Source of the DNA: Paludibacterium sp.
GTDB taxonomy: Bacteria > Pseudomonadota > Gammaproteobacteria > Burkholderiales > Chromobacteriaceae
Direction of reading: 5' to 3'
DNA length: 44,727 nt
Assembly: GCF_019232825.1 (NCBI RefSeq)
Contig: NZ_JAFAND010000016.1
Location: 1-44,727, forward strand
Made by a program: the position numbers and the translations under genes. Below the pieces are notes generated by a model. The model saw nothing but the letters and a program-made list of their open reading frames with translations, searched no databases and was not told where the DNA came from. Shown here one piece after another: positions 16,893 to 26,154 of this stretch (its first letter is position 1; every line of letters begins with the position of its first letter).

Positions 16893-19369
16893 AAGGCTTG
16901 CGCATGGCGTGGCGCTTCGGTTGGCGCGAAGGCGTATCGGGCGAGTTGACCTTGCTTGTGCTGGCATTGCTGCTGGCCGTCTGCGCCACCAGCAGCGTGG
17001 CATTCTTTGCCGACCGCGTCCGACAGGGCTTGGTGCTGCGCGCCAATCAGCTGATGGCGGCCGATATGGTGATCAATGCCGATACGCCATTGCCGCCGGC
17101 GCTCGCCGACGAGGCGCGCCGGAACGGCTTGCAAGTCAGCGGCAGCGTGACGTTCCCTTCGATGGCGATGGCCGCCGGACCGGTCGCCTTGGCCAGCTTG
17201 CGCGCGGTGCCGGGCAATTATCCGTTGCGGGGCGACATGCGCATCGGTCTGGCCGACGGCCGCGTGCGCCAGGGCGCGCTCAGGCCCGGGCCAGGCGAGG
17301 CCTGGGCCGACCCGCGGCTGATGACGCGGCTGTCCGTGCGGCTCGGCGATACGATCGAGATCGGTCAGCGGCGCTTGCGGCTCACGGCCGTGTTGCTGCG
17401 CGAGCCGGATAGCGCGCTGGACACGTTCGCCCTGATGCCGCGTTTGCTGTTCAATCAGACCGACCTGGGCGCCACCGGGTTGATGGGGCCGGGCGCAAGG
17501 GCGCAGTGGCGCTTGATGGTCAGCGGGCCCTTGGCCGCGGTCAACGCCTGGGGGCGCGCCATCGCGCCCCGCTTGCCCGCCGGGGCGCGTATCGAGAATG
17601 TGGAGGAAGCGCGCCCTGAACTGCGCAACGCCATGGATCGCGTGCGCCGCTTTCTCGGCTTGACCGCGATGCTGACCGTGACGTTGGCGGCCGGCGCGAT
17701 GGTGCTCGCGGTCAGGCGTTATGTGGCGCGCCATTGGCAATCCGTAGCGGTGTTGCGCTGTCTTGGCGCCACGCAGCGGGAACTCGCCACGGTGTTTACG
17801 CTGTTGTTCGCCGTGCTCGGCTTGGCCAGCGGGGCGCTCGGCGCTGGGCTCGGTTATGCGCTCCAGGAAGCCCTGACGCGAATGGCGATTCCGGACGCGC
17901 GCGACGCGCTGCCTCCGCCGGCGGCCTGGTTGTTTGCATTGGGGCCGGTGACCGCATGGGTTCTGCTGTGCGGGTTGGCGCTGCCCGCTTTGGCGGCGCT
18001 GTACCGTGTCCCGCCCTGGGCGGCGCTACGCGACGAATGGACACCGAGATCGGTCAGTATGGGGCTCCCGCCGTTGGCGATCCTGGCTTTGGTTGCCTTG
18101 TCGTTGTGGCAAGTCGGCGATTGGCGGTTGGCGGGGTGGTTGTTCGCCGGGCTTTGCGGCTATTTCCTGCTGGCCGGTCTCGCGGCTTGGGGCATGGTGC
18201 GCGGCACGCGGCGGCTGGCGCACGGCGGCGGCGCCATCGGATGGCGCTTCGGCGTGGCGGCTTTGGCGCGCCGGCCTTGGCTGGCCGTGTTGCAAGTGGT
18301 GGGGTTGTCCATGGGGCTGTTGGCATTGCTCACGCTGACGGTGGTGCGCACCGATCTGCTCGATACCTGGCGCCGTGGCGTGCCGGTCGACGCCCCCAAT
18401 CAGTTCGTCATCAATCTACAGCCGGATCAGGTGCCGGCTGTCGACGCGGCGTTTGCCACGGCGGGACTGCCGCCGCCAGCGCTTTCACCGATCGCACGCG
18501 GCCGCCTGGTGGCGATCAACGGACTGCCGGTCCGTCCGGCGCAATTCGCACCAGGGGAAGCGCAGCGGTTGGCGGCGCGCGAATTCAATCTGTCCTGGCG
18601 GGACGATCTGCCGCCCGCCAATCAACTGGCGGCGGGCCGCTGGTGGACGGCGGGCGCGAGCGGCGAGTTTTCGGTCGAACAGGGACTGGCGCAGAAACTG
18701 GCGATCAGGCTGGGCGATCGGCTGGCATTCGATGTGGCGGGTTCGCGGCTAGCGGGGCGGGTGACGAGTTTACGTACCGTGGCCTGGGATAGTTTCCGCG
18801 TCAATTTCTTCGTTTTGATGCCGCGTACCATGTTGGCGGGACGGGAAACCAGCCTGGTGACCAGTTTCTACCTGCCGCCGGCGCGGCGCGTCTTCGCCGA
18901 TCTACTGGTGCGGCGTTTTCCCAATCTGACGGTCATCGACGTAACCGCCGTGCTGGAGCAACTGCGCGCGGTGATCGACCGGCTGGCGCAGACGGTGGAG
19001 GCGCTGTTCCTCCTGACACTGGCCGCCGGCGTGCTGGTGCTGTGGACCGCGCTGAGCGCCACCGGCGACGAGCGCTTGCGCGACGCGGGCTTGATGCGTG
19101 CGTTGGGCGCGTCCCGCCGGCAACTGCGCACGGTGATGATGGCGGAGCTTTTGTGGCTAGGGGCTTTTACCGGGCTCTTGGCCGGCGCCGGCGCGATGGC
19201 GCTGGGAGGCTTGGCCGGGTGGAAGCTGTTTGATCTGCCGTTTGCGCTCGACGGGCGTTTGCCCTTCCTCGGCCTGCTCTGCGGCGTCGTATTGGTGCCG
19301 CTTGCCGGCTGGCCGCTGTTGCGCCGTGTGTTGCGGCAATCCCCGCTCTCGACGTTGCGCGCGCGTTGA
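16889..19369 (+). CDS. ybbP: FtsX-like ABC permease (YbbP)
   Basis: An 826-residue inner-membrane permease with two FtsX-type membrane blocks and large periplasmic regions. A first helix at about residues 17-40 is followed by a periplasmic domain. FtsX-like helices come next (VLAVRRYVARHWQSVAVLRCLGATQRELATVF is the signature region), then central helices, a second periplasmic domain, and a final block with DERLRDAGLMRALGASRRQLRTVM. The length fits the E. coli YbbP class rather than LolC/E. It is translationally coupled to the ATPase (ATGA) and next to tesA. Confidence 0.92.
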   Translation: MKGLRMAWRFGWREGVSGELTLLVLALLLAVCATSSVAFFADRVRQGLVLRANQLMAADMVINADTPLPPALADEARRNGLQVSGSVTFPSMAMAAGPVALASLRAVPGNYPLRGDMRIGLADGRVRQGALRPGPGEAWADPRLMTRLSVRLGDTIEIGQRRLRLTAVLLREPDSALDTFALMPRLLFNQTDLGATGLMGPGARAQWRLMVSGPLAAVNAWGRAIAPRLPAGARIENVEEARPELRNAMDRVRRFLGLTAMLTVTLAAGAMVLAVRRYVARHWQSVAVLRCLGATQRELATVFTLLFAVLGLASGALGAGLGYALQEALTRMAIPDARDALPPPAAWLFALGPVTAWVLLCGLALPALAALYRVPPWAALRDEWTPRSVSMGLPPLAILALVALSLWQVGDWRLAGWLFAGLCGYFLLAGLAAWGMVRGTRRLAHGGGAIGWRFGVAALARRPWLAVLQVVGLSMGLLALLTLTVVRTDLLDTWRRGVPVDAPNQFVINLQPDQVPAVDAAFATAGLPPPALSPIARGRLVAINGLPVRPAQFAPGEAQRLAAREFNLSWRDDLPPANQLAAGRWWTAGASGEFSVEQGLAQKLAIRLGDRLAFDVAGSRLAGRVTSLRTVAWDSFRVNFFVLMPRTMLAGRETSLVTSFYLPPARRVFADLLVRRFPNLTVIDVTAVLEQLRAVIDRLAQTVEALFLLTLAAGVLVLWTALSATGDERLRDAGLMRALGASRRQLRTVMMAELLWLGAFTGLLAGAGAMALGGLAGWKLFDLPFALDGRLPFLGLLCGVVLVPLAGWPLLRRVLRQSPLSTLRAR

Positions 19370-19427
19370 ACTGGAAAAAAGGACAGGTGTGAGCTTTGAT
19401 GAAATGTATTTTCGGGGAGGATCCATG

Positions 19428-19733
19428 ATGGAATTCGCTGAAGTCAAACCGGAACATTTCATTACTTTGTCGCGCGACCCACATCCGCATATTTTGATCG
19501 ACCGCTATCTGATGCAGCTATGCGGTGGCGGTACGACGGCGCCGGCTTATCACAAAAAAGTCATGGCCGCGGCTGGCTGGAAGCATCACAGCTTGACGCC
19601 GTTCACCAAATATCCCGCTGAAGCCAGTGTCGCCTATAACCGCGTGCGCGATGCGTTGCGTGCCTGCGATCAGACGCCGGATGCGCTTCTGGTCGCGCTG
19701 GGCGGTGAGGCGGCAGACCCGATGCGGGAGTGA
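19428..19733 (+). CDS. Small protein of unknown function
   Basis: A 101-residue protein I do not recognise. It begins MEFAEVKPEHFITLSRD after a strong GGGGAGG site (GGAGG at 19416-19420, 7 bases before this ATG; another ATG is one codon earlier). It is moderately charged and contains a His-rich stretch (DPHPHILIDRY), CGGGTTAPAYHKK and a helical C-terminal half. No signal peptide or membrane segment is visible. It lies 58 bases after ybbP on the same strand and 5 bases from the end of a converging gene. The excellent ribosome site and sustained coding character argue that it is real. Confidence 0.65.
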   Translation: MEFAEVKPEHFITLSRDPHPHILIDRYLMQLCGGGTTAPAYHKKVMAAAGWKHHSLTPFTKYPAEASVAYNRVRDALRACDQTPDALLVALGGEAADPMRE

Positions 19734-19738
19734 TGGCT

Positions 19739-20368
19739 CTAAGCCTGTCCCAGCGCCAGCGCGATCCGATCGGCGCTGGCCAGACTCCAGCGGTCGAGTA
19801 TGCCCAATATGTCCTCGCGGTTGGCGGGGTGGCGTTGCGCCGACAGGGTCAACTCGGCGCTGCCGGCCAGGGCGATATGGCTGTGCGCGTCCGCGACCTG
19901 GCCCACGGCCTGAACGCGCGTCAGGTAATGCGCCATGCCGTCGCCGAGCTCGGCCAAATTCAATACGGTTTCCACAGGCTGCGTGCGCGCGTCGTAGGCC
20001 AGCGCGAGCGTCAGCCGCATTGCATCGGCCGTTGGCGCGTCCGCCACCGTCAAGCCATGCGCGCGTAGCGCCTCCGTCATGGCCTGACGGAAGTGATGGT
20101 CGAGCGGATTGCCTGGCAGCGCGCGCAGCAATAGCCAATCGCCGTTATCTCCCGGTGCCAGAAAGGACAGCGGTTCGATCAGCACGCTATGGTAGTTGCT
20201 CAAATCGATGCCTGGACGGAGGAAGCTGCAGCGGTCAGGGTGCGCCATCGAGATATTGAATGCGCTGGCCGGCAGGGCGGAGAGCGGTTGCATCGCCTGC
20301 GCGCCATTGGGTAGAGATAACGCCGACCAGGCTACCAGTGCACAGGCCAGCTTATAAAAAGCATTCAT
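19739..20368 (-). CDS. DUF3313-like periplasmic protein
   Basis: A 209-residue exported protein with a signal peptide ending PNGAQA. The segment FLRPGIDLSNYHSVLIEPLSFL matches the opening of DUF3313 proteins, which are usually lipoproteins. Here no lipobox cysteine is at the cleavage site, so the protein is probably soluble in the periplasm. The body has the family pattern of a helix (HHFRQAMTEALRAHG) followed by a strand with LTLALAYDARTQ. Function is unknown. It is transcribed divergently from mltG and converges on the small gene at 19428. Confidence 0.6.
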   Translation of the reverse strand: MNAFYKLACALVAWSALSLPNGAQAMQPLSALPASAFNISMAHPDRCSFLRPGIDLSNYHSVLIEPLSFLAPGDNGDWLLLRALPGNPLDHHFRQAMTEALRAHGLTVADAPTADAMRLTLALAYDARTQPVETVLNLAELGDGMAHYLTRVQAVGQVADAHSHIALAGSAELTLSAQRHPANREDILGILDRWSLASADRIALALGQA

Positions 20369-20540
20369 TCAACGCTCATCTATGCTTAGGGTTTAAAAGA
20401 GACCATTGAGATATCTATTGGTTCCAAAACCTATACATTTGCATGGTCGGCAGCCGTCCCGCGTCTGGTATCATGCACGTACTTTTCCCTGCTGGCGCTT
20501 GGCCGGCGGGTCGTATTGACTTCGTGGACGCAGTTTGACT

Positions 20541-21530
20541 ATGAGATGGTTGATTCGCTTGATGCTGGTGGCGGTGCTCACGGCACTGGTCTGGTTTTCC
20601 TGGGTGGTGTTCGTGCCGGTGGAGCCGCCGACCTCGCCTTACGCCATCACGGTCGGCCCCAGCCGTACCTTGTCGCAAGTCGCGCATAGTCTGAAGCAGG
20701 AGGGCGTCATCAGAAGCCGTGACGTCATGGTGTTGCTGGCGCGTCTGCAGGGTACCGACCGCCGCATCAAGGCCGGGCTGTACCGCTTCCAGGGGCCGAT
20801 CAGCCTGTGGGAGATCCTGCAGCGCTTCGCCGCCGGCAATCCTGACGAGGCCAGCATTACCGTCGTGGAAGGCTGGACGTTCCACCAGTTCCGCGTCGCC
20901 GTCGATCAAAGTCCGGACGTGCAGCATGACAGCACCGGCCTCGACGACGCCACGCTGTTGGCGCATATCGGCGCCAGCGAGCCGCAGGCGGAGGGATTGT
21001 TCTTTCCCAGCACCTATTATTTCACGCCGGGATCCAGTGATATCGATCTGTATCGCCGCGCTTATGCCACCATGCAGCATAAGCTGCTCGAGGCGTGGCA
21101 AGCGCGCGCCAACGGCCTGCCGATCACCTCGCCCTATCAGCTGCTGACGTTGGCCAGTTTGGTGGAAAAGGAGACCGCCCGCGCCGCGGACCGCACCTTG
21201 ATCGCCGCCGTGTTCGTCAACCGGCTGAACAAGAATATGCGTCTGCAGACCGACCCTTCGGTCATTTATGGGATGGGCGACGCGTATCGCGGTAACATCT
21301 CCAAAGCCGACCTGCGGCGCGATACGCCATACAATACCTATACCCGCAACGGTTTGACGCCGACGCCGATTGCGTTGCCGGGCGCGGCGTCGCTGCTGGC
21401 CGCCGCGCACCCGGCGGCCAGTGACGTGCTGTATTTTGTGGCGCGCGGCGACGGCGGCAGTTATTTCTCGCAAACGCTAGACGAGCATAACGATGCAGTA
21501 CGTAAATTCATTCTGAAGAAGGGCAACTGA
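20541..21530 (+). CDS. mltG: Endolytic murein transglycosylase MltG
   Basis: A 329-residue YceG-family protein with one N-terminal transmembrane helix (about residues 6-27) and a periplasmic catalytic domain. It cuts nascent glycan strands and sets their length. Landmarks are the LysM-like SRTLSQVAHSLKQEGVI, AEGLFFPSTYYF, the catalytic glutamate in SLVEKET, QTDPSVIYG and YNTYTRNGLTPTPIALPG. The ATG at 20541 is chosen; the frame is also open from a TTG two codons earlier. It heads a five-gene operon with tmk, holB, tatD and an MBL hydrolase. The usual upstream pabC is absent. Confidence 0.95.
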   Translation: MRWLIRLMLVAVLTALVWFSWVVFVPVEPPTSPYAITVGPSRTLSQVAHSLKQEGVIRSRDVMVLLARLQGTDRRIKAGLYRFQGPISLWEILQRFAAGNPDEASITVVEGWTFHQFRVAVDQSPDVQHDSTGLDDATLLAHIGASEPQAEGLFFPSTYYFTPGSSDIDLYRRAYATMQHKLLEAWQARANGLPITSPYQLLTLASLVEKETARAADRTLIAAVFVNRLNKNMRLQTDPSVIYGMGDAYRGNISKADLRRDTPYNTYTRNGLTPTPIALPGAASLLAAAHPAASDVLYFVARGDGGSYFSQTLDEHNDAVRKFILKKGN

Positions 21531-21533
21531 TCG

Positions 21534-22157
21534 ATGCCTCCCCGTTTTATCACCCTTGAAGGTATCGACGGTGCCGGCAAGAGCTCGCATTTGGACTTCA
21601 TCCGCCAGTGGCTCGCCGAGCGCGGCATCGAGACGGTATTCACCCGCGAGCCGGGCGGCACCGACCTGGCCGAAAAATTGCGCGCGCTCTTGCTTGCGCC
21701 GGACACCGACGTCTCGCTGGAAACGGAGACCCTGCTTCTGTTCGCCGCGCGGCAGGACCATATTCAGCGCGTGATCCGTCCCGCTTTGGCTGCCGGACGG
21801 TGGGTGGTGTCCGATCGTTTTACCGATGCCTCCTTCGCCTATCAGGGGGGCGGGCGCGGGTTGGCTGGCGAACGCATTGCCGTGTTGGCCGACTGGGTGC
21901 AACAGGGGCTCGAACCTGATCTGACGTTGTTGTTCGACGTACCGACCGACGTGGCGCAAGAGCGCATGGCCGCCACGCGCTCGCTCGACCGCTTCGAGCG
22001 CGAAGCGCGCGATTTCCATGAGCGCGTGCGTGAGGCGTATCTCGCGCGCGCCGCGCAATACCCCCGCTTTTGCGTGCTGGATTCGAGCCGCGCCCTCGAG
22101 GCCGTGCGCGCCGACATCGCTGCCCGCCTCTCGGGGCTGCTGATGGAGCAACGCTGA
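21534..22157 (+). CDS. tmk: Thymidylate kinase
   Basis: A 207-residue dTMP kinase making dTDP for DNA synthesis. The P-loop is GIDGAGKSS near residues 10-18, the substrate-binding DR motif is SDRFTDASFAYQGGGRG, and TREPGGT follows the first strand. The start lies 3 bases after the mltG stop, and the stop overlaps the holB start by 1 base (TGATG). Confidence 0.96.
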   Translation: MPPRFITLEGIDGAGKSSHLDFIRQWLAERGIETVFTREPGGTDLAEKLRALLLAPDTDVSLETETLLLFAARQDHIQRVIRPALAAGRWVVSDRFTDASFAYQGGGRGLAGERIAVLADWVQQGLEPDLTLLFDVPTDVAQERMAATRSLDRFEREARDFHERVREAYLARAAQYPRFCVLDSSRALEAVRADIAARLSGLLMEQR

Positions 22158-23131
22158 TGCGCTACCCCTGGCAGAAGGCGGATTGGCAGCGTATCAACCG
22201 GGAGCGGGACCGGTTGCCCAACGCCTGGCTCTTGACCGGGCTTGCCGGCATCGGCAAGTCGGCTTTTGCCGAGGAGCTGGCGCGATCGTTGTTGTGCGAC
22301 CGGCCCGGACCGGATCATGCGGCTTGCGGCGAATGCGAATCCTGCCGGTGGTTTGCGCTGGGCAGTCATCCCGATTATCGCCGGCTGTCGCCGGTAGAGG
22401 CCGAGGACGAGGACAAGGCCGGGCGCAAATTGCCGGTTATCAAGATCGAGGCCGTGCGCGAGATGATCGAGTTCGCCCATCTGACGTCGCATCGCCATGG
22501 CCAGCGCGTGGTGCTGGTGGAGCCCGCCGAAGCGCTCAACCCCGCCGCGGGCAATGCGCTGTTGAAAATTCTGGAGGAGCCGCCAGCGGATGTGTTGTTC
22601 CTGCTGGTGGCGCATGCGCCGCAGCGTCTGTTGCCGACGATCCGCAGCCGCTGCCGTCAGTTCGCCATGACCGCGCCGGCAGCGGACGAGGCGCTGGCAT
22701 GGTTGCATGGGCAAGGCGTGGCGGACCCGGCGACGGAGCTCGCGCATCACGGCGGCGCGCCGTTGTTCGACCACGACCCGACGTTGGCGGCCGCGCGCAA
22801 AGCGTTCGTCGAGGGGTTGATCCAACCGACGCTGGCCAATGTGCTGCTGATGAGCGAGCGTGCCGATAAGCTCAAGCTCGCGCTGGCCGTACCGCTCGAA
22901 TGGCTGCAGATGTGGCTGTTCGATTTGTCGTCGATGCGTCTGTCCGGCACCTTGCGCTACTATCCCGACCACCGCGTGGCGCTCGACAATCTGGCGCGGC
23001 GCGCCGACCTGACGCAGTTGATGCAGGCCGCCGGCGCCCTCGACAAGCTCGCACCTTACGGCCAACATACGTTGAATGTCAGGCTGCAGCTGGAGTCGGC
23101 GCTGATGGAATATTTGAAGATTTTTGCCTGA
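22157..23131 (+). CDS. holB: DNA polymerase III subunit delta prime
   Basis: A 324-residue AAA+ clamp-loader subunit. The degenerate P-loop GLAGIGKSAFAEELA, the zinc-binding cysteines in CGECESC, KIEAVREMIEF, the box with GNALLKILEEPP, and the sensor 1/arginine-finger region (TIRSRCRQF) are present. It overlaps tmk by 1 base. The start MRYPWQKADWQRI fits the family; a longer reading frame upstream lies inside tmk. In many beta- and gammaproteobacteria a pilZ gene follows; here tatD comes next after 35 bases. Confidence 0.95.
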   Translation: MRYPWQKADWQRINRERDRLPNAWLLTGLAGIGKSAFAEELARSLLCDRPGPDHAACGECESCRWFALGSHPDYRRLSPVEAEDEDKAGRKLPVIKIEAVREMIEFAHLTSHRHGQRVVLVEPAEALNPAAGNALLKILEEPPADVLFLLVAHAPQRLLPTIRSRCRQFAMTAPAADEALAWLHGQGVADPATELAHHGGAPLFDHDPTLAAARKAFVEGLIQPTLANVLLMSERADKLKLALAVPLEWLQMWLFDLSSMRLSGTLRYYPDHRVALDNLARRADLTQLMQAAGALDKLAPYGQHTLNVRLQLESALMEYLKIFA

Positions 23132-23166
23132 GCGCCGCTTACCGCGCTTTGTTTGCTGAGAACGCC

Positions 23167-23961
23167 ATGCTTGTCGATTCACATTGCCATTTGAATTTTC
23201 CTGATCTGGTCGCCCGGTTGCCCGAGGCGCTGGCGGCCATGCGCGCCGCGGCGGTCTCCCACGCCCTGGTGATCGGCGTCGCGCTGCCGGATTTCCCGTC
23301 GGTGCTGGCGCTGGCCGAGGCGCACGACAATCTGTGGGCGACTGTCGGCGTTCACCCCGACAATCCGGATGCCGTCGAACCCACGCGCGAACAGCTCGTC
23401 GAGCTGGCGCGCCACCCGCGCGTGGTCGGCATCGGCGAGACCGGGCTCGACTATCATTGGTGCCAAGGCGATCTGACCTGGCAGCACGAGCGTTTTCGCA
23501 CGCACATCCGTGCCGCGCGCGAATGCGGTCTGCCGTTGGTGGTGCATACGCGCGAGTCGGTCGCCGACACCTTGCGTCTTTTGGCTGAAGAGCACGCCGG
23601 CGAGTGCGGCGGCGTCATGCATTGTTTCACCGAAGACTGGGAGAGCGCCAAGCGCGCGCTCGACCTGGGCATGCACATTTCGATCTCCGGCATCGTCACG
23701 TTCAAGAATGCCGGGCAGGTGCGCGACGTGGCGAGCAAAGTGCCGCTCGACCGTCTATTGGTGGAAACCGATTCGCCCTACCTGGCGCCGGTGCCCTATC
23801 GCGGCAAGCAAAACCAGCCGGCTTACGTGCGCCATGTGGCCGAGTGCATTGCCGATTTGCGTGGCATGCCATTCGAACAGCTGGCCGCAGCCACCAGCGC
23901 GAATTTCTTCCGGCTGTTCGCCAAGGCGCTGCCGGTGAAGGCAGAGGAGGGTGCGGCATGA
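23167..23961 (+). CDS. tatD: TatD-family metal-dependent hydrolase/DNase
   Basis: A 264-residue TIM-barrel hydrolase with all metal ligands: the N-terminal DSHCH, Glu of GIGETGLDYH, His of VVHTRES, His of MHCFTED and Asp of ETDSPYLAP. E. coli relatives (TatD, YcfH, YjjV) have 3'-5' exonuclease or deoxyribonuclease activity. The position next to holB fits the YcfH branch. The stop overlaps the next gene in ATGA. Confidence 0.92.
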   Translation: MLVDSHCHLNFPDLVARLPEALAAMRAAAVSHALVIGVALPDFPSVLALAEAHDNLWATVGVHPDNPDAVEPTREQLVELARHPRVVGIGETGLDYHWCQGDLTWQHERFRTHIRAARECGLPLVVHTRESVADTLRLLAEEHAGECGGVMHCFTEDWESAKRALDLGMHISISGIVTFKNAGQVRDVASKVPLDRLLVETDSPYLAPVPYRGKQNQPAYVRHVAECIADLRGMPFEQLAAATSANFFRLFAKALPVKAEEGAA

Positions 23962-24731
23962 GCCAGGCCGTCGATCTCGTTGTGCTCGGCTGCGGGTCGA
24001 GCTCCGGTTCCCCGGTGATCGGCTGCGATTGCCCGACTTGCCGCTCGGACGATCCACGCAACCGCCGTCGCCGTGCAAGCCTGGCGGTACGCTGCAACGG
24101 GCGCACCTTCCTGATCGACACCGGACCGGATCTACGCGCTCAGGCGCTGGAGCACGGTATCGATTGGCTCGACGCTGTGCTTTATACCCACCCGCACGCC
24201 GACCATCTCAACGGCATCGACGATCTGCGCGCGTACTGCTATCGCCGCAAGGGGGCGCTGACGCTCTACGGCAATGACTTCACCCTGACCAATATCCGCC
24301 AACGGTTCGGCTATGCGCTGCACGCGCCGTCGACGCACTGGGACAAACCGGTCCTGACGCTGATCGAGGCCAGCGCGCCCTTCGAGCACGAGGGCGTGCG
24401 CCTGACGCCGTTGCCGTTGGCGCACGGCGCCTGGCCTTGCCTCGGTTGGCGCATCGGCGACATGGCCTGGCTGACCGATCTGTCGACCATTCCCGAGACC
24501 ACGTTGCCGCTGCTCGACGGCGTGCGCGTGGTGTTTCTCGATTGCTTGCGTCATACACCCTATCATTCGCATTTGTCGGTCGAGGAGTCGTTTGCGTGGG
24601 CACGGCGTATCGGTGCCGAACGCACCGTACTGATCCACATGACGCATGAACTGGAATACCACACTTTGCAGGCGCTCTGTCCGCCAGGTGTCGAGGTGGG
24701 ATACGACGGCATGCGCATCCGGCTGGAATGA
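23958..24731 (+). CDS. Metallo-beta-lactamase-fold hydrolase (PhnP-like)
   Basis: A 257-residue MBL-fold phosphodiesterase. The N-terminal CGSSSGSPVIGCDCPTC is the extra cysteine motif seen in PhnP-like proteins; the core motif is THPHADHLNGIDDLR, and a late MTHELEYH supplies the last histidines. PhnP cleaves 5-phosphoribosyl 1,2-cyclic phosphate, but no phn genes are nearby. The substrate here is therefore open, and a nucleotide or cyclic phosphate is likely. GAGGAGGG precedes the ATG, which overlaps the tatD stop. It is the last gene of the operon. Confidence 0.85.
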   Translation: MSQAVDLVVLGCGSSSGSPVIGCDCPTCRSDDPRNRRRRASLAVRCNGRTFLIDTGPDLRAQALEHGIDWLDAVLYTHPHADHLNGIDDLRAYCYRRKGALTLYGNDFTLTNIRQRFGYALHAPSTHWDKPVLTLIEASAPFEHEGVRLTPLPLAHGAWPCLGWRIGDMAWLTDLSTIPETTLPLLDGVRVVFLDCLRHTPYHSHLSVEESFAWARRIGAERTVLIHMTHELEYHTLQALCPPGVEVGYDGMRIRLE

Positions 24732-24756
24732 CCGCTACGCAAGACTTTGCCAGGTG

Positions 24757-24782
24757 CCGCCCCGAGAGGTCGGTATTTTTTT
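24757..24782 (+). terminator. Terminator of the mltG operon
   Basis: CCGCC (24757-24761), loop CCGAGA and GG-T-CGG (24768-24773, one bulged T) are followed by TATTTTTTT. It marks the end of mltG-tmk-holB-tatD-MBL and the beginning of a very AT-rich stretch. Confidence 0.6.
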
Positions 24783-24929
24783 ATGCGTGGCCACTAACTT
24801 ATTGGCATTAGATGCGGGAGATTTACTTGTTTTATTAATACAAAAAGATATCAACAAATATATTTAAGTTACACCTATTTGACTCGTAAAAAATCACCGC
24901 AGAGACTGAGTACTTTCTGATGCTGATCG
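24775..24929. other. AT-rich intergenic stretch upstream of the symporter gene
   Basis: About 155 bases markedly richer in A and T than the surroundings, especially 24820-24870 (runs of ATTAATAC, ATATCAAC and AAATATATTTAAG). I find no convincing promoter pair, though TTGACT occurs near 24878. It probably holds the control region of the downstream symporter and may be bent or bound by a nucleoid protein. Confidence 0.4.
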
Positions 24930-26141
24930 GTGAATTTAGTGTCTACCCCTGTTAGAAAACCCCTGCCCCCTTGGGCGCTCATCCTGCTCGCCATGCTGCT
25001 TGGCGTTGTCGCGGGCATGGCGCTGGGCGAACGCGCCGTGTGGCTGAAGCCGCTGGGCGATCTGTTCGTCGCCCTGATCCGCATGGTGGTCATGCCGGTG
25101 ATCTTCGTGTCGCTGGTCAGCGCGGTGACGTCAATCAGCGATTTGGCGCGTATGCGCCGCATCGCCTGCAAAACGTTGGCGATCTACTGTGCGACCATGA
25201 TGCTGTCCGCGACGCTGGCCATGTCGCTGGCCAAGGCCTTCGGTATCGGCCGTGGATTGTCTTATGCCGGCCACGCCGTGGTGCCCGGCGTGGGGCTCGA
25301 CTGGTCGAGCTTGATGCCGGCCAATCCTATCCAGGCGATGGCGCAAGGCCAGGTGCTTCCCGTGATGTTGTTCGCGTTGCTGTTCGGCATCGCGGTCAAT
25401 CTGAGCGGCGAGTCCGGCCGGCCCGTGGCACGCTTCTTTGAGGCGCTCAACCAGGTCATCTTTCAGTTGATCGGCATGTTGCTGCGTTGCGCGCCGGTTG
25501 GCGTGTTCGCTTTGATGGCCGCGGTGAGCGCCACGAGCGGGGTAGGCATGCTGGCGCAATTGGGCGCGCTGGTGGGGACGCTTTATCTGTCGTGCCTGCT
25601 GGTGCTGACCGCGGTGTACGGCGCGTTGTTGTTTCTCGCCGGGCTCAATCCGCTGCCGTTCATGACCAAGATGATCCCGGTGCAATTGTTCGCCTTCTCC
25701 ACCTGCAGCTCCAACGCCTCATTGCCGATGACGCTGGAGACGGCCAACCGTCTTGGCGTGCCGCACGCCATCTCGGCCTTCGTGCTGCCGTTGGGGTCAA
25801 CCATCAATATGAACGGGCTCGCGACCTACCTTGGCGCCGTGTCGGTGTTTGCGGCCAATGCCGCCGGCGTGGAGCTGACGGTGACGCAGATGGCGATGGT
25901 GGTGCTCACGACCACGCTTGGCGCGCTGGGCGCCGCCGGCGTGCCGGGGACCGGTCTGGTGGTGATGAGTTTGGTGTTGTCGAGCGTGGGCTTGCCGCTG
26001 GAAGTGATTGCCATCGTCGCGGCGGTCGACCGCGTCATCGACATGATCAATACCTCGACCAATATTTCCGGCGATGCGTTGGCGGCGGTGCTGGTGGCCA
26101 AGAGCGAGGCCCAGTTTGACCGGGAAGCGTATTCAGCCTGA
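24930..26141 (+). CDS. Dicarboxylate/amino acid:cation symporter (DAACS family)
   Basis: A 403-residue membrane transporter of the GltP/DctA family, importing C4-dicarboxylates or acidic/neutral amino acids with Na+ or H+. Re-entrant loop 1 has STCSSNASLPMT; helix 7 reads STINMNGLATY, the family's NMDGT position; re-entrant loop 2 has GAAGVPGTG; and the last helix has RVIDMINTSTNISGD. The Asp-to-Asn change in NMNGL and the Asn-rich final helix hint at a neutral amino acid such as serine or threonine (SstT-like); that is inference. The start is uncertain: GTG at 24930 or 24939, neither with a clear ribosome site. A GC-rich hairpin separates it from the converging trpS. Confidence 0.85.
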   Translation: MNLVSTPVRKPLPPWALILLAMLLGVVAGMALGERAVWLKPLGDLFVALIRMVVMPVIFVSLVSAVTSISDLARMRRIACKTLAIYCATMMLSATLAMSLAKAFGIGRGLSYAGHAVVPGVGLDWSSLMPANPIQAMAQGQVLPVMLFALLFGIAVNLSGESGRPVARFFEALNQVIFQLIGMLLRCAPVGVFALMAAVSATSGVGMLAQLGALVGTLYLSCLLVLTAVYGALLFLAGLNPLPFMTKMIPVQLFAFSTCSSNASLPMTLETANRLGVPHAISAFVLPLGSTINMNGLATYLGAVSVFAANAAGVELTVTQMAMVVLTTTLGALGAAGVPGTGLVVMSLVLSSVGLPLEVIAIVAAVDRVIDMINTSTNISGDALAAVLVAKSEAQFDREAYSA

Positions 26142-26154
26142 GCCGGGTGCCGTA

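Noticed and set aside
24876-24906. TTGACT as a promoter for the symporter gene
   Set aside because: No -10-like hexamer lies 16-18 bases downstream, so I did not call a promoter there.
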